A stretch of DNA of 64,000 bases from Labyrinthula sp. Ha (taxonomy: Eukaryota; Sar; Bigyra; Labyrinthulida; Labyrinthulaceae): NCBI GenBank assembly GCA_015227615.1, contig JAALGZ010000007.1, positions 1,798,001 to 1,862,000 of the forward strand, read 5' to 3'. Of this stretch, positions 22,936 through 33,824 are shown piece after piece (position 1 is the first letter of the stretch; every line of letters begins with the position of its first letter). The notes beneath the pieces were generated by a model. It made no database searches. It had not been told where the DNA came from and worked only from the letters and a program-made list of their open reading frames with translations. The translations under genes and the position numbers were made by a program.

Positions 22936-25900
22936 GAAAGACCTATCCTGTACTACTAAAAAAATGAGAAATTAAGGTTCAATAACTATTTTCTGGTTTT
23001 AGAAATACTTTAATTACGAGAGGCTCTAAAAATCCAATTAGTATTTCTTCCTTATTCTTTGCGACGAACTTATACAGTCCCTGGGTTCTACTTGACTCAC
23101 CGTATGCAATATTCTCTAAGTACCTCATGAATTATATAAACCAAATAGTGCTTGACTAAATTAATTGTGCGGTTATTAAATAAAACTTAATATTTGTATT
23201 TGTAATCTCTTTGTTTTATCTTTGCCAGCAAAGTACTTCGCTCAAACAAGACTTCATATACTTGATGACGTGGCGCGATGTAGGACTATTGGAATTCTTG
23301 AAATATTAAAGAAAGCAACATCTAGGGGGTAGTTGAGTTTTTCTTAGGGAAGTAATAAATATTGCTTCAAAACAGAATGTTTCCTAAAATATAATATAAA
23401 TATATTCTGATGGCTAATTTTTTTTTATTATCATTTATCTGGCCTTGTTCCCATCTACCTCATGTACCAGAACTTTTTTCCACGTACCACTTACCTCGAG
23501 TCTTTAATGCAGGGTTTTATAGCATGTATAAAATATTTTTGATTTTAGCATTAATAAATTGGGTTAAAATTTGCCTTCGTTTAAATTTCGCAACCCGATT
23601 CGCTTCAAAGTATCGCACCTGTGTTCAGATCTTCCTATTAAGACCAAAAGGATAGGAACTGCTCTATGACACCTTTTACATTATATAATATCATCAAATA
23701 AAACTATCTTTCAATCTCCCTCAGAATAGGTTTTTAATGGTAGAAATCTGGTGTATGATATTCTATGAGCATATCCGTGTATCGCAGTTGTGCCAGTCAC
23801 TATCTACCAGTTTGAATTATTAATAACCACGAAAAACAATTTGAATGAGGGATGTTATAAGGCTTTGCTATCTGAAAGTATTTTCAAATATTTCTAAAGT
23901 TTTTCAGTCATATAGAGAGAGCTTTGATGAAAATTAGCCAATTCCTTGCATGACTTCATCCTTTACAAGTTAACTGTTCAGTGTCAGAAACTTCTCAGAG
24001 ATGAATGTTTTATCAATATAATTGGCTGCTAGGGAATGTCTCTGCAGTTAATATTATATGGGAATATTTGAATATATCTCCTAGAGATGCGTAAGTCTGC
24101 AAAAGCCTGTAAAATCAAAGTATACGCATCTTGGCCCTTTGGAAAACTGTTCCGATTTATTAGCGAAGCATTCTAAAGTACTGTTAGTACTCTATCCTTA
24201 AACTTGTTTATTCATTAAGTTTCTATGGAACTTACATGTATAGTGAAAGCTAATTTATCAGAACTATGTTGACTCCTTTCTTTCTCTGCTTAGGTACCCT
24301 ATGAATAACCAAAGCAGTCTCAAAGAGAAATAGATTAAAACTTAGATAGATGGGCATTACCACCTCATTTGTTCATTTCAGCTATTTTTTCTTTAATCTT
24401 TAGTATTTAAAAGATTTGTTTCGGCTGTTTCTATAGATTGTGATTATGGGTCTTGAAAATTTGCCATTGTATATAAGACCTGTTTTCTCAGATCGCACAT
24501 AGTTTTTTTCTCGTTTGAAGTCATGTGAGCTACTTAGCCCTGATGACTATAAATTTCTTGTGCATTTTTGTTTTTCCTTCTTAAACAGTTTCATATACTT
24601 TATGAGTTCACCACAAATATGTGTACAAGGATCCTACGCCTGGCTTCAAAGAAATATACCATAGAGTAGGACTTAAGAGTTTAGTTAAAACAAATGAAAT
24701 GATTTCAAGCTGAGGGCCACATTAAAGGAATAATTACCAAATCAATGCAGCCATTAGGTACCAAAGCTTAGTTAGGGTTCACCGGATCGTTGACTAGGTC
24801 AAAAGCTCTAAGTTGGTACATAGTAATGAGCTTTTTTTGGGTATTAACTCTATAAAGTTTGGAAGCTTTGTAAAGCAAATTCTTAACTCTCATTGTTTTA
24901 AGTATGAAAGAAACAGGTATTGAACCTATTCTACTAAGCCTACTCTAAAACCTAGCAAAAGGGTCATATAAGCTTAAGCTTAAGCCATCAAGTTCCAAGC
25001 AGTGGAGTTAGATACGAAAACACCATTCTGCAGCTGAAGGAACTAGACTTGGTAATTTTTCATAGGGACTTATACTCAGGTAATAATATCGTAAAGCAAT
25101 GAAACATGAAAAAGAACAGAAAACTAAAGCAGAGAGGGACAGAAGTTTGTTCTTTAATCCAATGTGAAATAATATTTATTACATGAGATTAGCACCAATT
25201 TCTTGCACTCTCTACTGCGGAGAAGATTAGGTCACTGTACTTGCATTGGGCAATTTGTCTGAGGAATGTTTACGTTATCCAGTATCACAACCGCCCCCAA
25301 GAGCTATAAAATAACACAGAGTAAATAAAGGGTAGAAGCCAAATATTCTTTATGATCTAAGTAGATGGAAATGTATCAGAATAAATATTAGTAGGAAAAG
25401 TGAAATCTAAAGGGGTTTAATGAAAATAAATTCTAACTTATTTAAGATAGGGCTTTAGGCGCTATCCGGCAACAAACATAAACTTATTTGCAAAACCAAC
25501 TAATTTTTCAAGCAAAACGACTTAAAGGATAATCAGGGAGTAAGAAGTTAAGCAGTTATATCTAGGTAAAATACTGACACGAGCAAAGCTCTTGGAGCAA
25601 TTTTAATCTTCAACCTCAGATACAGCAACCAAAATAGACTTCATAAGTTAGACAGTAGTTGACAGAAGGAGCACTCTCTAGCTTGAATATTTGAGAAACA
25701 GTCTTTCCATTACAATAGGCCTCAATAATGTCAATACTTAATTGGAACCGTATAGACACCAGTGTCAAGCTCTAATTTAAATGACAAAACTTATTAGCTA
25801 GTTTCATTTACGCTTAGTCATTCTATCGAAAAAAAACTATAATAAAACATTTTTTTTTTGGAGTAAGACTTCTTAGCTGTATCACTTACACGCTGCGTCG

Positions 25901-27201
25901 ACGTATTGATTATAAGTATTTATGTCTTCAGTGATTTCACCACAATAGAAAAATATTGTACTCGCAATGATATGGCCAAAGGCAACTAGTATTCGTATAT
26001 CAAATGCCGAAGAGATCTTGACAGTAATGATGAGCTACATCTTCCAAGGTTAGTGTGGAAAACACAAAACTCGGGATTTGCTTAGAAGTCACTTCTATTT
26101 AGAAAACATGTCCTTTGGCTAAAGACCTACAACCTAAGAAATTATTTCGTGCTCAAAATGAACCTGGTTTTTACAAAAGAGGACAGGTGCCATAGTTTTT
26201 TACATTTGGAGGTCTTGAGTATGTTATTCTCTGCAACTTTTGGTTTCTTGGGTGATATATAAAAAATGAAATGTGCGATCTACCAGCTTTATTTATTTCA
26301 AAGGATCATTGCACATGGCACTGGTAGAGAGATAGTACGATTGCTATGGAGATTTGCCATCTTAACCGTCCAAGTACATTTTGCATAAAATCAAAGATTA
26401 TATTCTTTAATCTAATTGAGGACCCAACTATTTTTTCTTCCGAAAAGCTCAGTTCTTTAAAGTTTTCAAATAATGATTTGTTTTAAATAATGAGGAAATG
26501 GGATTTAATTGTTATATTCAGATTAAGTATAGGTTCGATGTAGAATATAACTTATCTATTTAACAATAATGCTAAGAATAATAATAATAAAAGCATAACA
26601 AGTTAAGAACCTGAGAAAAACAACCCTCTTCCTGTTATCTAATGGACCACTTGGAGTTTTACTCCTTAGTGCACCTAGAGTATTCATTCAACTATTTAAG
26701 AGCAACTTCTACTTTTCATTGTGCTCAAAACTATGGAACCTGGTCAGAAAGAGCATAGGTGAAACTTATTACATCGTTGGTGGAGAGATACTTTATTGGA
26801 TAATCCCAAACTCAATTTTGAGAACCTTCAAGTACCCAAACAGATTTAATATCTATTGCAAAAAGCTTCTAGCATCTAATCTGGTATAAGCATCTCTTAT
26901 ATTAAAGCTGGTTTAAGGATTGAAGAAAACTGAATCTCTAGAGAGTTAGGGGTTTTAAGAAATGTTTTTACAAAAGATGAAGCATGACCTTAAAGAGAAT
27001 TGGATATGAGGCTTTTAACGTGAACGAGTTTAATGAAGGAAAGGTAAATTTATCATAATTTAAATCAAGTTAAAATAAAATAATAGCACGTGTTGTAAGA
27101 GTTAATATGCAGAAAAACTATGGCAAACGCAAAAAAAAGTTAAACACGGTACAAAAGTTTCTAATTTTCCAGCATAGACGAAACACAGGTAAAGTATAGT
27201 G
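22936..27201. other. Gene-free stretch between GH31 and the basic-protein gene
   Basis: About 4.3 kb. Holds the GH31 promoter with the ACGT element at 23265-23274. No protein gene, RNA gene or terminal-repeat element recognised. Confidence 0.4.
23265..23274 (-). promoter_or_regulatory. GCCACGTCAT element upstream of the GH31 gene
   Basis: Minus-strand GCCACGTCAT, in the same orientation as the GH31 gene and about 330 bp before its ATG. It is the third copy of this core in the window, preceded on this strand by CGC. Confidence 0.45.
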
Positions 27202-28047
27202 TCACTTTCTGCGTGAAAACATATTACTAACTCTAGATATTCCTTGTTGAAACGACGGAACGATAAAGCTTCTACCACGAGCGTTCTTTTGCTTTGGTTC
27301 AGGTTCATTTTTTACTTTGTTCCGAGAAGTTTTTTTATGAACTTGTCTTTGATCAATAGAACTGTGTAAATCTGGCATTGGTAAACCTAAACGCATGTGT
27401 TGCTTAGCAGCTTCACTGCTTTTGTATCTCTCCACATACTCCTCAAGTTGTTGTTCTTCATCAAATGATTCCACAGGAGGGAAGGCAGTAAGTCTATCCT
27501 CTAAATTAGTAGACTTGTGTTCTGCAACTGTTCGATTTTTGGAGCGAACCTGAGTCAGGGAAGTGTAGACAGTTTTCGTCATCTTTAGAATAGAAGGTCG
27601 ACGAGGTACTCCACCTTTCTTTTCTTCAACCCGAGCTTTTCCAGATTTTCCATGCTTCCGCTTTAACTTTTTACCTTTTCCATGTTTTGAGCTTGAAACT
27701 TCGTGAGAAGCCTTCGGCTTAACCTTTTTTCTTCGTACACCTTCCTTGCTTCTGCTATTGGCTCTTGCAGAATGTTTCGAGGCAGACGTATTTGGCCTTA
27801 GAACTTCTTGAGGACGTGACTTAGCCCTTCGGTGACGTCTTTTATGACGTTTTGATTTATTCCTTTCCTCACCTAAATCCTTCTGATGATTTTTCCGTTG
27901 GGGCTCACTATTTGTTGGACTGTGTACTCTATGTTTTGACTTGGTAGCACGCAAAGAGTCTGTGTTAGGACTTGCTGGTGTTTCTTCCTCTGGTTTACTT
28001 CTTCTTTTATGTTCTCTACGTTTCCTATGCTTTTTCGGTTGTTCCAT
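27202..28047 (-). CDS. Lys/Arg-rich basic protein, 281 aa
   Basis: Highly basic throughout: the first 150 residues are almost wholly Lys, Arg, His, Ser and Glu with several bipartite nuclear-localisation-like clusters (KKHRKRREHKRR, KRHKRRHRR, KKLKRKHGKSGK). The second half is less biased: TVYTSLTQVRSK, then DRLTAFPPVESFDEEQQLEEYVERYKSSEAAKQHMRLGLPMP, which could be a short helical module, and a tail SFIVPSFQQGISRVSNMFSRRK that may form an amphipathic basic helix. No known family recognised; a nuclear or nucleolar RNA/DNA-associated protein is a guess from composition. The ORF is intact from ATG 28047 and stands alone between two gene-free stretches. Confidence 0.7.
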   Translation of the reverse strand: MEQPKKHRKRREHKRRSKPEEETPASPNTDSLRATKSKHRVHSPTNSEPQRKNHQKDLGEERNKSKRHKRRHRRAKSRPQEVLRPNTSASKHSARANSRSKEGVRRKKVKPKASHEVSSSKHGKGKKLKRKHGKSGKARVEEKKGGVPRRPSILKMTKTVYTSLTQVRSKNRTVAEHKSTNLEDRLTAFPPVESFDEEQQLEEYVERYKSSEAAKQHMRLGLPMPDLHSSIDQRQVHKKTSRNKVKNEPEPKQKNARGRSFIVPSFQQGISRVSNMFSRRK

Positions 28048-29854
28048 TGTCTATTTTGTTTGTCAAAAATCGATTCTTCAATTTTACTTAACAGCTAAAT
28101 TTCAAACCTGATTCTGATTTACAGGAGTCGTTTTAGAATAGGGTAATTTCTGGGATACATATAAGTCACACAGACACACGAAGATGTATTATAGTATTAC
28201 ATATTGAATACAGTCAATACCAAATCGAGAATATATATAGCTGATACTCGATTCTCGACAGGATTTGAATTTATATTTGATATCCAGTTATAGTTCTCAG
28301 CTAATAAATAATAAATATTGTCTACTTATAGAACATATACGAAGAAATGGTATAATGAAAAGACAAAGAATTTATGACTATGTTTCACTTATTTAGGTAG
28401 AGAAAAGAATATATACCTATTGTGATATTTATCTTACCATGTTGTGTTGTTTTGTTCTCTGTACCCCATTTTCTTATAATATCGTAGCTGTTATTCAGAG
28501 CATAGATAAAAGTGAAGTTCAGCTCTTCAACTAGTCAAAGCAAATATCAGATGTAAATACACTTTAGCTGAGTATTTCTGCCTATTAGTCTTCTAGTATT
28601 ATATTAAATTTCTTTGTCAGAGTATTGGGTTAAATAGTTTCAATATTCTTTAGAAACTCATTTATTTCAGTTACATATATTCTAACTAAATTTTGGGTTT
28701 TGATTTATCTAATGGTTCAAGCCACGTTGAACTACTCCAGCTCCATGTGCACAGTTTTCTAGCATGTAGAATAACGAGTTCAGATTAACTCAATCCGAAA
28801 AGGATTTCGACGAAAATTTTTGTCCATTTTCCAAGAAAGATGCCTCTAAACTAATATTAAGAAAGGTTCTTTGCTACACTAGCGTGGAGCTTCCTATCAT
28901 TGCACTGTAGTTATGTTCAACAAAGTCTTGCTCTTAAGCTTAGTTGCTGAAATTCCTAACAAACTAGAAACCTGTTCTGTGAGGAGTTCTTTAAATGTTT
29001 GATAACAGCATCTTTTCTTTGATCTTAAAAAACCTGATAGATAAATGGATGAAGAAAGGCCTCCTATATTCTTAATAGGCATATATCACTGAAATGGTTC
29101 AAAATCCTAAATTCTTTTATAGTTTGCCTTAAGATTCTTGTTTTCGTGCTTTTCAGCATGGAGTGCTCAGAGAGCTGCTGTGTACCCTTTTCAACTTTAA
29201 CTATTTTCCTTGAGCATTAGCTACCCCCAGTGAATCATCTTGAAAGTGAGTTCGGGTTCAGTTAAGAGATTACGTTTGTTCTAAATAAACATTTAACCAG
29301 CTCTTGCCACGCTTAATAGTTCTTGGACAATATAACCTTATTTGGCACACTAATATGCCTACTATAGTTTGATCTTTCAAGAATATTATCCTGTAGCTGC
29401 AGTTCATTAACATTATATTATAAATCATATACATCTTTTTCTTACGCCACTTGGACCCTGACTTTGCTGCATTTTCTCGAGATATCTAACTCTAAATGCA
29501 CTTCTGCAACCAGAGCGAAACCAAAACAGTAATAATTTTATGGAAAACGGTAATTATTGCAAAAAGGATAACTAAAATTCAGTTTGGTACATTGTCATGC
29601 TCAGTAAATGCATCGACAGTATTAGTGGCCTTGATGACTGAGGTAGTCAGAGAGCTTGATGATGAATGAACCCAAGTTGAAGTGGGGGATCTAGGATTTC
29701 TGATCACCAGCGAGCTTTCAATAAAAACATTATTGGGCTTACTGCTCGTTCATCATATGAACAAAACCTAAAATATTGTTTGCTTTTTCTATTGCTTTTT
29801 GTCTCGATTAATTCCTTAAGCACAGTTGACAAATTAGAATCGATAAGAATCAAG
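28048..29854. other. Intergenic before the CobW-type gene
   Basis: AT-rich, 1.8 kb between divergent genes, so it must carry two promoters. No motif strong enough to name, and no additional gene seen. Confidence 0.4.
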
Positions 29855-29884
29855 ATGGAACTGGATGCAATATGGGATTACTGA
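29855..29884 (+). promoter_or_regulatory. Nine-codon upstream ORF overlapping the CobW start
   Basis: ATG at 29855 opens MELDAIWDY and stops at TGA 29882-29884, in a different frame and running past the ATG at 29872. If the transcript starts upstream, ribosomes would meet this ATG first, which would lower translation of the main ORF. No transcript start is known, so it may lie outside the mRNA. Confidence 0.4.
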
Positions 29885-31263
29885 AGCTCATGTCAACAGG
29901 CCAAGTTGAAACCAGTCTAGCTAAGCTAAAGGTATTGTTGCAGAATGACCCGACAAATGGTGATTTATATCTAAATTTAGCAAAAATATATCATGGTCAC
30001 TATTTGAGAAACGAATCATCAATTGGCTCGCTTAAGAATTGTTTCAAATGCTCCTTATTAGCTTTTTTATTCAGCCCAGAAAATGTAGCAAACATTCAGC
30101 TTGCCGAAAGCACCTTTGCGAAGCTTGTTTCAAGAATGGAAAAGGAAGACTTATTAGAACTAACTCAAAAAGTTAAAAAGATTGCACCAAGATCGTTACT
30201 TATGGTTTCAAGTTTTGGCAGTTCGCCTTTAGCCGAGTTATTTCAATCGAAGACAAGAACAACTGTCATCTCTGGATTCCTTGGCTCAGGAAAAACTACG
30301 TTAATCAACAAACTCCTTGACCTTAACTTGAGAACTTGTGTTATTGTGAACGACATGAGTGAGATTAATATAGATGAGAAGTTAATTAAACACAAGAAGC
30401 CTGAGTTGAACCTTGTGGCCCTTACTAACGGCTGCATATGTTGTACGCTGAAAGATGAGTTGTTCAATCAAATTGCTCAGCTTTATGCAAATAATGTATT
30501 AGATTCTGTTGATTACTTGTTGATTGAGAGCTCTGGAGTTTCAGAGCCGCTTCCTGTTGCGCAGACGCTTACATTAAGAGACAAGTTTGGAAGATCTCTG
30601 CGTAACATTTTAGACCTCGATGCGTTCATATCTGTCATTGAGTATTCGGCAATAGAAAAAACAATCAACGGCGAAGGCTCTATCTATGAAATTGTGAGAG
30701 ATCAAATTCTTTTTGCCGATGTAATAATCATAAGCAAGTGCGATTTGCTAGCAGACAATCCCAACAGAAAACTGCAAGAGCTATCCTCATTCACCCGTAG
30801 TTTGAATACAACTTGTCGGATACACTTTTCTTTTGATGGTGATCTAAAAGATGAAATGTTTTCCCCGAAAGATATCTCATATCTCGTGGAAACCAACCTT
30901 TTTTACATTGAGAGATATGAATGTACACCAGAATGGAAAAAAGAGCTGTCAACTGAGCATGTTTCAGAGATAGAAAAGTATGGATTAAGTTCATTTGCAT
31001 TTTCCCCTCCGAGAACTATTTCCGCTGATATTAGTTCAAAATTTAATATCTTTGCACAAGAATTAAAAAAATACAACGTGGTAAGGGCGAAAGGAACTAT
31101 GTTGAGTGACACTGGATCTTACGTTTTTGATTTCTCAGGAGATGAAAGCTCACTCAAACTGATGGAGTCAGAGATAAAAGCTTCCTCAGAACTTATTTTT
31201 ATAGGTCCTCAACTCAAAGTTTCTGAGTTAGAAAAAAACCTAAAAGAATTTTTCTTTATATGA
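29872..31263 (+). CDS. CobW/ZNG1-family GTPase metallochaperone with helical-repeat N-terminus
   Basis: Residues about 130-460 are a CobW/COG0523 G3E GTPase: P-loop GFLGSGKTT (135-143), the metal-site motif GCICC (187-191, CxCC), IESSGVSEPLPVAQ (Walker B/switch), SKCD as the guanine-specificity motif, and a C-terminal beta domain with RAKGTMLSDTGSYVFDFSGD. Eukaryotic ZNG1/CBWD proteins hand zinc to methionine aminopeptidase; bacterial kin serve zinc or cobalt. The first about 110 residues are unusual: QVETSLAKLKVLLQNDPTNGDLYLNLAKIYHG looks like a TPR-type helix pair, followed by more helices. Most CobW proteins start at the P-loop domain. The ATG chosen is the first in frame after a short overlapping upstream ORF. 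The stop lies 65 bp from that of the convergent App1-like gene. Confidence 0.9.
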   Translation: MGLLKLMSTGQVETSLAKLKVLLQNDPTNGDLYLNLAKIYHGHYLRNESSIGSLKNCFKCSLLAFLFSPENVANIQLAESTFAKLVSRMEKEDLLELTQKVKKIAPRSLLMVSSFGSSPLAELFQSKTRTTVISGFLGSGKTTLINKLLDLNLRTCVIVNDMSEINIDEKLIKHKKPELNLVALTNGCICCTLKDELFNQIAQLYANNVLDSVDYLLIESSGVSEPLPVAQTLTLRDKFGRSLRNILDLDAFISVIEYSAIEKTINGEGSIYEIVRDQILFADVIIISKCDLLADNPNRKLQELSSFTRSLNTTCRIHFSFDGDLKDEMFSPKDISYLVETNLFYIERYECTPEWKKELSTEHVSEIEKYGLSSFAFSPPRTISADISSKFNIFAQELKKYNVVRAKGTMLSDTGSYVFDFSGDESSLKLMESEIKASSELIFIGPQLKVSELEKNLKEFFFI

Positions 31264-31328
31264 TAATGTGTTTTCTTTTTTAATAAAGTTGCAACCTACT
31301 AACCTATTCGAAAACCAAATCTATCACT

Positions 31329-33824
31329 TCATAGCATATCACCCAACTTAACATCAAGCTCTGGAACTTGTTGTATAAACCCAGTAGCTTTAAATATTTT
31401 ATTTGCACGTTTTATATCCTGGTTTAATTGCGACTTGATCAAACATAAATCATACTTAGGATACTCCTGTGCAATTTTCAACATTTCTTCTCTGGCTCTT
31501 TGTGTAACTCTCAATAAACCTTTGACGCTGATCAATTTACTTTTCAAACACTCTATAGCTGCACCGACATATGTATAAAAAAATAAAATATCGTTCTCTT
31601 TCCAGAACTTTGCCTGCTTTTTCTTCTTGATAGCACTGAGTGCATCCCTTTCTAACACCTTATGCAAGAAGCATTTCATAACTCGCCTGTTCAAAGATTT
31701 TTTTCCATTTTTATTATATAATGAGTTAAAGTATTTATTTATTTTTTCTGCTGCGTACAAATCTCCTTGAGCATTATCCCCAAAGAACAAAAACTTACAC
31801 TCTGGATAGAGTAAAGAGTATTTCTTAAATCTATCTACCTTTACCTCTCCTACCCCTGTCCAATTTCCATTTGTCATTTTTCTTTTTCCAAAAGAATCCA
31901 AAGAATCATCATCTCTGCTAGCAACTTCGTTACTTGTACCGACTGTAATTGCCTTCAACAGCTGTACACTAACGTCAGTAAAGTCGAGTATATTATTTTT
32001 AATCTTCTGCCCAATTCTCAGAAAAATCGCGGTCAGCCCACTTCTCAAAGATCCAGTCAACATAGTGGGAGTCGCATGGAGAAGTCCATTCGCCATTAAT
32101 TTTTGAAAAATCCTGTAGCTTTGACTCTCTGAGATATCTTTGTACACATTTGGTCGGGCAGATAGAAAGGCTATATTTCCGTGCCTCCAGTTCCGAACCA
32201 AGTTTTCGTCTTCGCTACCAACTGCAGACCTAAGAGGCTCGACATGAAAGTTTTGCTTCCAAGGCGGTAACCCGTACTTTTGTTCAATTTGGTCTCTTAA
32301 CTCATCTACAGACCCACTAGTGTTAAACGTAAATTGATACACAGATTCCTGATGATTCCAGGGTAGTTCGAGAGTTACTTTGACTTGCTCTTCAGGCATA
32401 ATCTGCGCATTTAGGTCCAACTTAGAATGTCTTCTACGCAAAAGAGTTGCATCCTGCTCTCTTTGAAAATCCATTGGTAGATCGTTTTCATCAAAAGAAG
32501 ATAAAACTGTACTTCTTCGAACTAGTGTTGCATTTTTGTTTTCCCTTGATTCTAGATAAGCATTTAACTCCATCATAAATTCAACTTCATTTTCATCCTG
32601 TGCAAAATTGTCCAAATCAACTTTCTCTTCCACTTCTCTTTCATCCCCAGCACCTCTTCTTCTTTCAGAAACAAATTTAATCCCCTCTTCCTCCGCTTTG
32701 ATAGCTTGAGTTTCCTCTTCACTTAATTTCTTTGTTGAAAATTGTGAAAACATGTCAATTTCCTCAAAAAGCTGTAAAACACCAGGATAAACAACATGCT
32801 TAGGTAAACGAGCATCTGCTCCTGCTGGAAAAGATCCACCAGAAGAATACAACGTATCATCTACATCAGAAAGCACTTTGATAGGAACCTTTTTGTGCAG
32901 CTTATTAATTCTGATTTGCTCTCTGGAGTTTTTATTAATATGACTCAAAATTTGTCGCCTGGAATCTTCATCTTTAATATCGACAAAAACAAGCTTCAAT
33001 AAATTATTGTAATCTCCAGAAGTGTCCAAGAGGGCTTTCAACAGAGTTAGATCTGTTCCTGAGCATCCCAGGAAAGATTTCACCGCCCATTTCATCTGAT
33101 CCATTGAAAAACTAATTGTGTGTAACCGCATAAGAGTATGAATTAGAGATGCCCTGGCAAAAGTTGTAAGATCATGCTCTCTATTTTCTAATAAATACTT
33201 CAGCGTATCTGTCACTTTGTTTTCTTGATTAGTTAAATAATAGTTACCATAAGTAAAAAGCTGGGGTAGATTCACCTCTCGAAGGATATGATTTAATTCT
33301 TCTGGGGTAGAGTTGTCAATAACTTCAAAAATCTTTTTCCTTTGTTCCTGTAAACCACCTTTATACCAGGCAAGGATTTTTCTTATTTCAGAAGATGTTG
33401 CAATTTTTTGAAGGTATCCGTTTATTTCATGAACTTTAGAAATATAGCTTTGATCCGTTGAAGGAGTTTCGTTAGCCGTTGAATAGAAATGAAATTCTCT
33501 TCGTGCTGAATCAAACATAAAAGGTTTTAACATGTTTCTTCTGACCCCTTCAACGAGATTTGAAGCTGCAAAAGGTACAAGAATAAAAGCTATGGAAAAA
33601 ACTGTCAGGAAATTAGCTGAGTTTTCACCCTTTGCTTCCAAGTTAACCAGCTGAAACGGATTGCGGGAAGCAAACAAAAAGAGATCGAAGAGTAGAGATA
33701 AGAGAGCTACCCAGACGTACCTTTCAACAGACGGATTGTGGATAATAAGCTTTGTATTGGCTGTTGTGATGTATCCGACAAGAAGTGTGATCCACACAAG
33801 AAGTCCAGTATTGAGAGATATCAT
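31329..33824 (-). CDS. App1-type HAD phosphatidate phosphatase, membrane-anchored, with internal insert
   Basis: 831 residues. The N-terminus has about three hydrophobic segments (residues 5-25, 36-52, 70-90), suggesting a membrane anchor. A helical region follows (130-310). The catalytic domain matches the App1/DUF2183 HAD-like family: SDVDDTLYSSGG (DxDxT, 319-330), PGVLQLFEEID (about 347), FLSARPNVYKD (553-563), and FFGDNAQGDLYAAEKI (680-695), which supplies the distal acidic residues. Yeast App1 dephosphorylates phosphatidate to diacylglycerol at endocytic sites. Between the first and second catalytic motifs is an about 190-residue insert that is acidic at first (AEEEG, EREVEEKVDLD) and then holds a beta-grasp-like piece (VKVTLELPW...GSVDELRDQIEQKYGLPP). 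The C-terminal 130 residues are Lys-rich helices. ATG 33824 is the first Met of the frame. Confidence 0.85.
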   Translation of the reverse strand: MISLNTGLLVWITLLVGYITTANTKLIIHNPSVERYVWVALLSLLFDLFLFASRNPFQLVNLEAKGENSANFLTVFSIAFILVPFAASNLVEGVRRNMLKPFMFDSARREFHFYSTANETPSTDQSYISKVHEINGYLQKIATSSEIRKILAWYKGGLQEQRKKIFEVIDNSTPEELNHILREVNLPQLFTYGNYYLTNQENKVTDTLKYLLENREHDLTTFARASLIHTLMRLHTISFSMDQMKWAVKSFLGCSGTDLTLLKALLDTSGDYNNLLKLVFVDIKDEDSRRQILSHINKNSREQIRINKLHKKVPIKVLSDVDDTLYSSGGSFPAGADARLPKHVVYPGVLQLFEEIDMFSQFSTKKLSEEETQAIKAEEEGIKFVSERRRGAGDEREVEEKVDLDNFAQDENEVEFMMELNAYLESRENKNATLVRRSTVLSSFDENDLPMDFQREQDATLLRRRHSKLDLNAQIMPEEQVKVTLELPWNHQESVYQFTFNTSGSVDELRDQIEQKYGLPPWKQNFHVEPLRSAVGSEDENLVRNWRHGNIAFLSARPNVYKDISESQSYRIFQKLMANGLLHATPTMLTGSLRSGLTAIFLRIGQKIKNNILDFTDVSVQLLKAITVGTSNEVASRDDDSLDSFGKRKMTNGNWTGVGEVKVDRFKKYSLLYPECKFLFFGDNAQGDLYAAEKINKYFNSLYNKNGKKSLNRRVMKCFLHKVLERDALSAIKKKKQAKFWKENDILFFYTYVGAAIECLKSKLISVKGLLRVTQRAREEMLKIAQEYPKYDLCLIKSQLNQDIKRANKIFKATGFIQQVPELDVKLGDML

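Noticed and set aside
22936-23010. Extra upstream exon of GH31 via a 31-nt intron ending TTTTTTTAG
   Set aside because: Donor would be GTTATT, unlike the three confirmed donors, and the sequence before it does not look coding.
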